Origin: Entrophospora sp. SA101
Lineage: Eukaryota > Glomeromycota > Glomeromycetes > Entrophosporales > Entrophosporaceae
Length of the DNA: 38,148 nt
Assembly: GCA_958430865.1 (NCBI GenBank)
Contig: CAUDNR010002868.1
Span: 4,045 to 42,192, forward strand
Reading direction: 5' to 3'
The position numbers were made by a program, and so were the translations under genes. The notes beneath the pieces are model-generated. The model saw only the letters and a list, made by a program, of their open reading frames with translations. It did not search any database and was not told the DNA's origin. Positions 11,218 to 20,708 of the stretch are shown here, piece after piece (positions within the stretch are counted from its first letter, which is position 1; every line of letters starts with the position of its first letter).

Positions 11218-12629
11218 TTTCTTAATATTTAATTAATATTTAATAGTAATAATAATAATAATAGTATTTATTTATTTATTTATAGATATTTAATAATAAT
11301 AATAATTTTTTAAAAAAATAGTAATATTACATAATGTAGCATTAGATGCCTAATCATGTTAATATTTGAGTGCTTTATTTATAAGCAAGGACTTAAAAGA
11401 TAGCATCCATTTTTACAAACAAATTAATTAGGAATTTGGGAATTTAAGATTTTTTGGTTCAATTAATCATCACCTTTAATACTTCTACATTCAAATTTTT
11501 ATAGATATTTTCTTTTGCCTTTTCGTCATTGATAATTTTCATTTCCCAATTGATTTGGGGAATTTAAACTAAACTAGAAAAATTTAGAATGAAGCACTTA
11601 TTATTTCTTTTCTTGTAAATAATATTTGTCACCCTGAATGTAGCTGAAAATAAATGAATGACAGTTGTCATCATGGTTTTATTTATATCTCTCTTGCTCA
11701 CTATTTTTTGATACATTAAACTTGTAATTACAAGTACTATTTGCAACTTACTGAGCTGATTTTGGCCCTTGATAAATTTTTTTAAAATTAATAACATTTT
11801 AATTATATTCAAAATGAATATATACTGTACACACACCTACCATAAGTATCCGACCACCCAAGTTGTGTAACGTCAAATGAAAAGAGTTCTTACTAAAAAA
11901 GTAACGTTTTCTTAAAACCGTTTTTACTTTACTAAAGTAGACTTGTACTTGATATCAAAATCTCTAAATTACAAAAGCATCGAAAGGTTCGGTATGGTAT
12001 TAATGGAAACATTTAGCAAATAGTCCAAAAAAGCAAATTTTCAATCGGAATCTTTACATATAATAAAGGTCAAATTTCTTCATTGTAATGTATATTATTT
12101 CATTAATAAAATGTGCTCAACGTAACAGATTACATATATCCACAATATGGTGTTGGCATAAATTAGTTCGTGAAAAGGGTTTAAAAAAGTATCCGACTAC
12201 CCCATAATTTTATTATATAAAACACTTAATAAAGTTGACAAAATGCAAATTTTAAGGCTTTACGTTTTGTTGTCTATACTCGATCAAATTTTCTCAAATT
12301 TTAACCATATATAATTCAAGATATTTTAAGTGGACTTACTTAATGACGTAATCCATGATTCAACGGAGTTTTGAAGGTTTTTACTAAGCTCAAAGTTTTC
12401 ATAAAAATCACGGAATTTTTTGTCTAATTTAAAATTTTCATCCTAAATTCATTAATAATGCAAACTCGATGAGACTTTAAGTTTATATGCAAATTAACTT
12501 TTAAAAACATGTTTACTTAATGCACCAGTCCCGGTTTGATTAATAAAACTTTAAAATGATCATCAAGTGGTGTATACCAAATCGATAGTGTAATTTTGAA
12601 CATTTATAAAAAAAATTTTTTTGTTAAAT
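11218..12629. other. Intergenic region carrying a Tc1-like transposon fragment
   Basis: No supported gene; the minus-strand frame at 11564-11836 looks non-coding. A Tc1/mariner-type end starts at 11828 and its core motif recurs in the same orientation at 12187. Moderately less AT-rich DNA between them could be transposon body, but no transposase motif is readable. Confidence 0.5.
11828..12200. mobile_element. Tc1/mariner-like left end with internal direct repeat
   Basis: After a TA at 11828-11829, the sequence CACACACCTACCATAAGTAT CCGACC begins a motif nearly identical to one at 15356-15381 (CACTCACCTGCCAAAAGTAT CCGGAC). A shortened direct copy, AAGTATCCGACTACC, occurs at 12187-12201, about 340 bp inward. 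Outer plus inner direct repeats within one terminus recall the IR/DR ends of some Tc1-like elements. No inverted right end was found in the window, so this is probably a truncated or fragmentary copy. Confidence 0.45.
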
Positions 12630-14186
12630 ATGTCTACAAAAATTTCACCTTTATATGATTCTGATAATTTGATCACAACAAAATGTGAAAACTTTGAAAA
12701 TTTATATAATGAACATGTTTATAAATTTTCAATAGAATTTAAAAAAGAAATTACATGGTTGAAGGAATTTTTAGAATACATTGTTTCTTCGTATTCTCAC
12801 AGACAAATTATCAATGATGTGATGGTATTAAACAAAAAAGTAGATATTAAATTAGATGAAGATTATGATGATAAATTAGAAAATCAACTAGAAGATAAGT
12901 TACAAGATAAGTTAGAAAGTGAATTGGATAAATCAGAAGATAAATTAGGAGGAGATACACAAGAAAATATATTAGAAAATATATCAAGAGATCAACTAGA
13001 AGATACATTAGGAAATATATTAGCAGGCAATTTAATAAATAATTCAATAAAACAACCAGAGGAAGATAAGTTAGAAGATCAACTGAGATGTAATTTAGAA
13101 GATAATTTAAAGGACAAGTTAGAAAAAAATCAAGAAAAAGAAGTCAATCAAGAAAGTAAACTAATAGATCAACAAATGAATCAATCGATTTCTGTTTCTA
13201 GTAGAAGTGAAAGTATTTTGGACATGAGTGAATTTAATTGTGATGAGATACAGAACAGAAAAAGAAAACTCATTGAATTTATTAAAAAGGTATTATTTAT
13301 TAAAGTGCTTATAATTTGACTATTAATATTATTAATATCATTTAAATCATGTTATTATTAGGTTAATAATAATGATCCTAATAAAAAAAAGAAAATCAAT
13401 AAAGTCATAGAAAAACCAATTCAAAATAATAACGTAAAGAACATTTTTTCAAATCAAGAAAGTCCATCATTCCAACAAGTAAATAAAGTCATTTCAGTAG
13501 AAGAGAAAAAGTTAATTGTTGAAGAAAATATGCAAAGACCACTGGTTCAAGAAGAAAAAACTTGTTATATTCTAGACAATTTATTTGAGGACTTTAAAAT
13601 CTTTTTAGATTTACAACAAGAAAAAACTCTTAAAGATCTAGATCAAACAAATATTCAACAAGTTGAAGGAAAAAAATTATCTGATGAATACAAAAAAAAT
13701 CAAATAAATCCAACCAAAGGAAAATGTATATTACCAGAGATAAATTCTGAGTATGTATATAAAATTTTTTTTTTCAAAAAAAAAAATAATTTCTAAATAT
13801 AATTTGCATCAAGTTCTTCAAGTGAAGAGGAGGATTACTGTGAATCAAGTAAACCACAAAATCAAATACCAGATTGGTGTCAAAGTTCTATACTTGAAGC
13901 GTCTTTGATACAGCAAGCTGCCTTAGATCCTGAAATCATATTTGGCAAGGTTCAACCACTTGACATGATGGGTTTGTAGAGAATTTTTAAAACTTTACAG
14001 TAAAGAAATTTAAATTTAGTACAAACTTAAATTTATATTTTTTTGATTATTTAATATTTAGCAATTTTTAAAGAAAATGGATATAAATTTAGACAAAGAA
14101 CAAGTTCAGCTAATTGGTCAGGTTCTGATGCTTTAACTGAAAAAGAAGATTTAGAATATAAAAAAATCGTGGGATATATATCATGA
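12630..14186 (+). CDS. INCENP/Sli15 orthologue, chromosomal passenger complex scaffold
   Basis: Four exons: 12630-13289, 13362-13750, 13814-13971, 14062-14186; phases 0, 2, 1 all close and give 443 aa. Exons 3 and 4 are short and only become visible after splicing. Residues 1-60 include EFKKEITWLKEFLEYI, similar to the INCENP N-terminal helix that binds survivin and borealin. Residues about 75-175 are a Leu/Asp/Glu/Lys-rich helix-forming stretch of degenerate DKLE/DQLE four-residue steps. The C-terminus is a textbook IN-box: IPDWCQSS (about 368-375), then DPEIIFG, AIFKENGYKFRQ, and the TSS motif RTSSANW (415-421) with SDALTEKE. In known INCENPs the IN-box wraps Aurora B and its TSS serines are phosphorylated to activate the kinase. 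The third intron has a weak donor (GTTTGT). The 443-aa length is shorter than yeast Sli15. The call is strong. Confidence 0.9.
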
Positions 14187-14673
14187 TTATTAATATTAAT
14201 ATATTCCAAATTCTTCAAATTCTTTGCTTTAAATCATATCCTAGAAATTTTTAATTATACTTTATAAAATTGGTTAATTTCATTTATCAAATAATACTAG
14301 TTTAAAGTCCTTGAATTTATATATTTGGTTGTTACTCCATCCATTGCTTCCCACATCTCTTTTATTTCTTTGTTTTATAATATGAGCTTTTTTTATAATT
14401 TGAACGTTTGAAGTGAAATAAAAATTAACATTAAAAGAAGAGCCTAAATCTTTGAATTGGATGATTTAATCCATTTGCAAGAAATATTTTTTGAATTCAC
14501 ACTAATAGTTAATCTTAATTTTTTGTGACTAAAAATTTTCTGGATTATATCTAGTATGCAAAATTATGTGATGAGACTTAGAAAGTACACTTTAAGAAGT
14601 TGGTGGGTTTAGTAAATTATATTTTATCACATATATATACGAGTGTCTACATGTATGTGTGTATTTATTTATT

Positions 14674-15180
14674 ATGCCAAAGATCAAATCAGAACAATAT
14701 AATACAACACCATATACAGCATCTCGCATAATATTTACAGCTCATTCAAATTATGGTGATATCAAAGGCAAACTTATGCAGATTTTGGAGGATTAATATA
14801 TATTAAATAAATATATAAACAGAGATTATTTTTAGTCGTAATGTTGCATTAGATATTGGTGAGTCGGCAATTAATATTGCTAATAAGAATTTGATGTTGA
14901 ATTTGATTTTGTGATAACAAACTTAAATTGACCCATTAGATAAATATAAGAAAAAATTTGAATCCACTATTTGGAACATAATAAAGGAATTGATTTTTAA
15001 AAAAGCAATTGAGGTAAAAACTTAAAAGGTTTATTTTGCAAGTGAGTGCATTTATTTAAATATCATTCTTAAACAAAAATTTTGTATTTTATAAAAAAAT
15101 ATAAATTAACAAATTATCTGATTTATTTAAAGGTTTCAACCATAAAAGTTCCACCAAGAACATATTATCAAGAAAATTAA
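14674..15180 (+). pseudogene. Possible remnant of a small multi-exon gene, unrecognised
   Basis: Four short segments look coding-like when read in separate frames: an ATG-started 40-codon frame at 14674-14796 (MPKIKSEQYN...), a segment at about 14834-14917 (RNVALDIGESAINIANKN), one at about 14928-15013 (DPLDKYKKKFESTIWNIIKE) followed by a good GTAAAA donor, and one after AAAG at about 15133 (VSTIKVPPRTYYQEN, stop). The second and third have plausible TAG acceptors, but no combination of GT donors joins all four in frame. A decayed gene or chance are both possible, and I recognise no family. Confidence 0.2.
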
Positions 15181-15353
15181 AGAATAGAATGTAAACTGCA
15201 GATTATTGTGAGATAAATAAAGGTTATATGATTTTGATCTTATTAATTAATTATCTGATATTTTTACATACTGTATGTAATGAGATTTTAATCTATTTTT
15301 TTTCTTTGGTTTAAAAGTACAATTTTCATAAACAAAAATCTGTGATAGATTTA

Positions 15354-15381
15354 TACACTCACCTGCCAAAAGTATCCGGAC
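15354..15381. mobile_element. Tc1/mariner-like transposon end
   Basis: TA at 15354-15355 is followed by CACTCACCTGCCAAAAGTAT CCGGAC, matching the end at 11830 in about 21 of 26 positions. The element would extend rightward, where the hAT transposon begins about 175 bp later. No matching inverted end is seen before or after the hAT element, so the Tc1-like copy is a fragment or was broken by the hAT insertion. Confidence 0.45.
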
Positions 15382-15458
15382 AAAATGTAGATCATGTAAA
15401 TTTCTGTGACATTTCTGGGTGTTTTACACAAAAATACTCGAAAACTAGTGAGAAAACA

Positions 15459-15764
15459 TGGCTTTTTGTCCTAAGTAACTGCACTTCAAATGTTCGTAAT
15501 TGCATATTTTCATTAATATTTATAATCTAATAAATATAGTTTTTGGGTGATATGTAGATTAATGATGGTGGCCGAAACTAACCCATAGTTTAGGCATTTA
15601 GGCAATTTCGGTGGCTTTTTGTCCTAAGTAACTGCACTTCAAATGTTCGTAATTGCATATTTTCATTAATATTTATAATCTAATAAATATAGTTTTTGGG
15701 TGATATGTAGATTAATGATGGTGGCCGAAACTAACCCATAGTTTAGGCATTTAGGCAATTTCGG
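15459..15764. repeat. Exact 153-bp tandem duplication spanning the hAT left end
   Basis: Two copies, 15459-15611 and 15612-15764, are identical across all 153 positions by eye. Each begins TGGCTTTTTGTCCTAAGTAA and ends TTTAGGCAATTTCGG. Each contains about 99 bp of flanking DNA plus the first about 54 bp of the hAT transposon including its TIR, so the element has two possible left ends (15558 and 15711). Full identity suggests a recent event, or an assembly artefact. Confidence 0.9.
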
Positions 15765-15832
15765 TTTAGGCCTAGTTTCGCCCATGAAGTTTTTCTGGCG
15801 AAATTGGCAAAACTTAAAAATTGCCTAAACCG

Positions 15833-16029
15833 TGGGCGAAACTCCTAAACCATGGGCGAAACTCCTAAACCGTGGGCGAAACTCCTAAACTTGGGCGAAA
15901 CTCCTAAACTGTGGGCGAAACTCCTAAACTTGGGCGAAACTCCTAAACTGTGGGCGAAACTCCTAAACTGTGGACGAAACTCCTAAACTGTGGGCGAAAC
16001 TCCTAAACTGTGGGCGAAATTCCTAAACT
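15833..16029. repeat. Subterminal minisatellite, about 10 units of 17-19 bp
   Basis: Ten successive copies of GTGGGCGAAACTCCTAAACT occur in slightly varying form. Some lack the leading GT (17-bp units), one has GGACG, and the last has AAATTCC. The same motif appears inverted at the other transposon end. The motif resembles the internal half of the TIR neighbourhood (GGCCGAAACTAACCC), suggesting amplification of a terminal binding site. Confidence 0.85.
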
Positions 16030-16482
16030 GCAAAACTTATTAATATTAGTGTTTAAATTTCTACTATTCATGTAATGACCTGGATTCTTAAATAAGCATT
16101 TTCTCGTCAATGTCCAACTACAACTTTGTCTGTTTATTTTTTGCTTTTTTAATGGTGGTGATAGACAAAACAGAACAATATAGGGATGTGTTAAATTAAT
16201 TTTATTATGTAAATCTACACAATTGATAAATTTTTTTTCTTCATTATTTTATTTTAAATACATTCATTCATTAATTAAACTTTAAAAATATGGTTTTAAA
16301 AGGATTTTGATAGCATTGTTAAAACACACACAAATTCTTTCGTTCTTTTGTCCATTTGGAACAATGTTTGGGACTTGAATTCCTAATTGTCATCTCTGTA
16401 ATAAATGATAATCAATCATGCAGAAAATTAATTATTATCTTCCCACATTATTATATTTTTTTTTCTTATCATATTTTCACAA

Positions 16483-19099
16483 ATGTCAAACCCAATTACA
16501 CCTGATTCTTCAAGTTCTAATACTCAACAAACTTCTCTTTCGCCTCCTCTATCTTTTTCACATTCTCTTTCATCTTCTCCTCCATCGCTTTCTCTAACAC
16601 CTATTAATAATGAAATAGATACACAAAGAAAAAAAGGTGGACGTCCACATGCTGTAGTATGGAATTACTTTAATAAAGGAATAAAAATTTCTTCTGGTCA
16701 TTACGTTGCTGATTGTAAAAGTTGTGGAAAGCATTGGAATAAGGGTTCTCCCACTATGATGGAACATCACTTAGCTTTTGAATGTCCAGCAGTTAATGAC
16801 TCAGTTAAATATGCCTTTCTTGAGGTTATTTCTAAACGTGATAATGAGTCAGTAAATCAATCTAACAGAAGAATTCGACCATCAAACCAAACTGGTTTAG
16901 AGGATTTTATTGAAAGTACCAAATTAACAACAAAAAGAAAACAAGATATTGATCAAGCTTTAACCAAAGCTGTTGTTGTCTGTAATTTATCTTTTCAACT
17001 TGTAGAAAACCCATACTTTATTGAATTCATAAAGCAGCTGAGAACAGCATACGAGCCTCCTTCCAGAAAAATGCTTTCTGATCGTTTAATTAATGAAGAA
17101 TTGGGAAGAATCACTGTTAAAATGAATAAGCTTTTAGAAAACAGCGAAAATTTAACATTGGGTGGTTATATAAATTTAATTATAATTTAATTTTTATTAA
17201 ATTAATTTTTATTTATTCATTTTTGTTTATTAAATTAATTTTTATTTATTTTAATAGCCCTGGACGGGTGGAGTAACCCAAGAAATAATTCTCTTTGGAA
17301 CTTTGTGATCCTTACCTCTGATCATAAAGAACATCTATATAAAATTAAGGATTTATCATCATTTAGTCACACTGGCGAGTACCTTTGTGAACAAATTAAA
17401 TGTATCTTTGAAGAAGTTGGAATCAATAAATTTGTAGCCATTGTGTCTGATGGTGGAGCAAATGTTAAAAAAGCAAGGGAAATGATTCATGATGATTTTC
17501 CATTCATACTGAATATTCGATGTGTTGCTCATTGCTTGAACCTGATCACAAAAGATATTGTGGCACACAATTTCCCAAAAAAAATAATTAACTATTGCAA
17601 AGTTTTAACAAGTTTTTTTAAAACATCTCACCATCCTGGAGAGTTACTGAATCAACTAATTAAAGAAAAAGGCATCGAAGGTGGTGGTCTAAAAACTTTG
17701 GTAAAGACAAGATGGATCACCACATACGAATGTTTAGCATCGATTTTACGTTTAAAACCTTGCTTTGAAGAGGTAGTTAATATTTTATTTTTAAAAAAAT
17801 TTTTATAAGGAATAGTTAAATTAAATATAATTTAATTAATTATATTTACCTTGTAAAGATAATTTTGAATCATCGTGATATTATCAGTAATAATTCAGTA
17901 AAAGTGATACTACGAAGAAGAGGGTTCTATGAAGATATACATGACATAATTATGGTGGTAAAGCCAGTAAAAGAACTCATAATAAAGCTTGAAAGCAGAA
18001 CTGCGAATCTAGGTGAATGTTATTTTAGTTTGGTCAAACTTGCAGCTTCTGTAAATAGGCTTTCACTTGAACACCATCAAAATTTTCATAATCACTGTAT
18101 TAATAATTTAAACAAAAGATTTTTGGAGTTTGATTTTGATGAGTATTTATTGTCCTATTTTACATCCAGGTTTCAGAGGTAAATAAATAAAATAAATAAA
18201 AATTAAGAAATGATTGATTATTTTTATATTTATCTCTTTACCTCTTACTTATCTTTTTGAAAACAGGCACTGGTATTAAATTTGGAGAATTTCATCGTGT
18301 TGCTAAAATTGCTGCAAATATTTGGGATCATATTTATTCACAAAAATCACATACAAAAGATATGACTTCGAATCAAAGTTCAAAGAAAAAAATTAAATTG
18401 GGAATAAAAGAAAAAATTCCTTCAAAGTTGGAAACTGGTAAAGCTTTAATGAGTCAATTGATAAACTATAAAGGAAATCAGGATCCTTATAACATTCCAT
18501 ATGATCCAAGTCTAATGACTCCTTATAGTTGGTGGTCATGTATTGAAATAAAACCTAATTATATTCAACAATTGGCTAAAAAATTGTTTGCTATTACACC
18601 ACATGCAGCTTCTTGTGAAAGGATTTGGTCAACTTGTGGATGGCTATATGGGAAAAAAAGGTGCAATTTAAGTACTGAGCGTGTTGAAGCATTAGCCAAA
18701 ATTCATGGTTATTATGTCTCAAATTGCAAGGAAGAATTGAAATTAGCAGGAGAAAATATTTCTGAAAATGAAATATTGGATACTTTTTTGGCAGCTCAAG
18801 ATGATAATGAGGATGATGATGAGGATGATGATGATATAGAAGAGTCTTCATTAGAAGAGGAAAATAATGATATAAATGCTAATGAGGGACTTCCAGAGCC
18901 TTACATTTTAATTATTCAAAATACAATGGATTTATCTCATTCTAATTTTCAAGATCTAGATGATAATGATGAAAATAGATCTGAGTATTTATCTGATGAA
19001 GAAAACGTATTAGCTAATGATGAGTATTATGAAGAGGAGGAAGAATATAATTCAAATGAATTGGCATCATCATTTATGACAGCATTACATAATTCATAA
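16483..19099 (+). pseudogene. hAT transposase (BED finger, DUF659-type, hAT dimerisation domain), probable single frameshift
   Basis: Exons 16483-17161, 17258-17772, 17859-18178, 18267-19099, about 780 aa if the frame is restored. Transposases of this family cut and paste elements with matching TIRs. Ser/Pro-rich N-terminus; BED-type finger with C78, C81, H96, C101; DUF659-like region (PPSRKMLSDRL); RNase H-fold residues D229 (ALDGWSNP) and D291 (VSDGGANV); RCVAHCLNL motif; C-terminal dimerisation motif PHAASCERIWSTCGWLYGKK whose Glu (codon at 18617) completes the D-D-E set; acidic tail. Introns 1 and 2 splice cleanly. Between exons 3 and 4 the donor AGAG|GTAAAT and acceptor AACAG|GCACTGG leave one base too many: exon 4 is read as TGIKFG, while exon 3 ends in the wrong phase. 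The other plausible donor, at TCCAG|GTTTCA, does not repair it. So the copy is either frameshifted or uses a non-canonical splice site. Confidence 0.85.
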
Positions 19100-19800
19100 T
19101 TCCAATTTGTAAAAAAAAATTTTTTTATAATTATTATTACATTATTTTGCTGTACATATTAGAAAGATTTTTTTGATTTTCAGTTGTTTTGGAAATATTT
19201 TTTATAATAAAATTATTTTATATAGATTAATTAATATATGTAAAAGTTTTGTTATTTATGAATTTTTTAATCATAGGTTTGACAGTTTAGGAGTTTTGCC
19301 CATGGTTTAGGAGTTTTGCCCACAGTTTAGGCAATTTTTGAGTTTCGCCACTAGTTTAGGAGCCTAAACTCCCAATGTCTGTGGGCGAAACTATTTCGGA
19401 TTTTCTAAAATAATTTCGGCCACCATCATTAATTGAAGTAGCTGCCCAACCAAAGGTTGCAGAACAATTACAGTCAGCTGCAGACAGTTGCAGCAATTTC
19501 AGATTTACAGCAGTTGAAACAGTTGCAGCATTAGATGTCAATATTTTTTTGGGTTGCAACTTCCTAGTTGAAGAGCCATCTTTATTCATAAAAAAAAATT
19601 AGGAGCATTTCTTCAACATTATCGTTTAATTCATAACCCTTTCTGATGATTAATGGTTTGGCCAACATTTAATTATCAGTTAGGAACCTTTAATTATATT
19701 GCTTGTAGGAACGCCTCAAGTAGTGTAGTTGTATATGATGATTTTAGTTCAGTCTGAACATTATTGGATGTGTGCCAGATTTGGTGACTCTGCAATAGAG
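19100..19800. other. hAT right end and flanking GTTGCAG-rich DNA
   Basis: After the transposase stop there is AT-rich 3' sequence, then the inverted subterminal repeats (19281-19361) and the right TIR (19414-19433). From about 19440 to 19560 the DNA is rich in imperfect CAGTTGCAG repeats with no supported gene; the minus-strand frame over it is low complexity. Confidence 0.6.
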
Positions 19801-20453
19801 TAGAGTTTCTATTCGTAATACAAATTTTTGTTCGAATTATTCAAATCGAATTCTTATCATTCGTTTATTTCATTTATTCGAATTGTTATTATTTGTTTAT
19901 TCGAATTCTTATCATTCGTTTATTATTTGAATTATTGTCATTCGTTTATTTGAGTTGTTATCATTCGTTTTCGAATTATTGTCATTCGTTTATTATTATT
20001 CGAATTGTTTGTTATCATTCGTTTATTATTGTTGTTATCATTCGTTTATTCATTATCATTCGTTTTGTTCGAATTATCCGTTTATTCATTTTGTTGAACT
20101 ATTTGTTTTGTTTGAATAATTCGTTTATTCGTTTTATTCGAATTATTACTCGAACTATTCGTTTATTCGTTTTGTTTGAATTATTCATTTTACTTGAATT
20201 ATTCATTTTAATTGAATTATTATTTTACTTCGAACTATTCATTTATTATTATATTAGTTTTATTAAAACTATTCAAATTATTTCATTTATTCTGATTATT
20301 TAAATTATTGATTGAATTATTTATTTTATTTGTTTATTTATCTTACTTGAATTATTCATTTATTTATTCATTTTATTTGGATAATCGAATTATTCGTTAT
20401 TCGTTTATTCGAATAAACTTTCAACGTAATTCAAATACCTTATTCGAACCCTA
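19801..20453. mobile_element. ATTCG-rich TIR element (expanded copy)
   Basis: The left end TAGAGTTTCTATTCGTAATAC and right end (reverse complement TTAGGGTTCGAATAAGGTAT) match the ends of the element at 7672-7827. So does the subterminal segment CTTTCAACGTAATTC. The 650-bp interior is a degenerate repeat of ATTCGTTTATT / GAATTATT units, far longer than the 7.7-kb copy. An open frame inside it (19893-20303) is hydrophobic low-complexity translation of the repeat and not a gene. No target duplication is visible. Confidence 0.55.
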
Positions 20454-20708
20454 ATCAAACATATAGTTGTATATAGTGTTTTATTTGGTGACTATAATAA
20501 CACAGATCACACGCCTGCAATATTTATAGACTACAGTATTATGCTTTTATGGTCTCGTTATATTTAGGGTGCCATGCCAGATTTATTTATGTAATGATAA
20601 TTCAGTTACACAAGTCAAAGTTAAATTTTTTTTATTTTGTGATATAAATATTGTGACTTTTAGAAAAAAATTTTTTGGCAAATTATACACCACAAATATT
20701 TTTTAAAA
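20454..20708. other. Upstream region of the kinase gene
   Basis: AT-rich non-coding DNA of 255 bp. A weak TATA-like stretch (GATATAAATATTG, about 20641-20653) lies about 60 bp before the ATG at 20709. No other element is recognised. Confidence 0.3.

Larger units (their letters stand above)
14187..15557. other. Intergenic region with a possible small gene remnant
   Basis: Downstream of INCENP there is AT-rich DNA, one weak coding-like stretch (14674-15180, listed separately) and a Tc1-like end at 15356. No convincing gene is seen. Confidence 0.5.
15558..19433 (+). mobile_element. hAT-superfamily DNA transposon, near-complete
   Basis: A 20-bp perfect terminal inverted repeat, ATTAATGATGGTGGCCGAAA, lies at 15558-15577 (repeated at 15711-15730) and in reverse complement at 19414-19433. 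Inside each end are subterminal repeats of the same unit in opposite orientation: about ten 17-19-bp copies of GGGCGAAACTCCTAAAC at the left (about 15833-16029) and several inverted, more divergent copies at the right (about 19281-19361). Between them lies a spliced hAT transposase (16483-19099). No 8-bp target duplication could be identified, possibly because of the left-end duplication or flank decay. Subterminal repeats are the usual transposase-binding sites in hAT elements; that role here is inferred. Confidence 0.85.

Noticed and set aside
15833..16029. CRISPR-like regular repeats
   Set aside because: Units are contiguous without spacers and mirror the other transposon end, so it is a subterminal minisatellite in a eukaryotic genome.
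19356..19589. Minus-strand 77-codon frame
   Set aside because: Covers the hAT right end and CAGTTGCAG repeats; no coding signature.
19893..20303. 136-codon hydrophobic frame resembling a membrane protein
   Set aside because: It is translation of the ATTCG/TTTATT repeat core of a TIR element.
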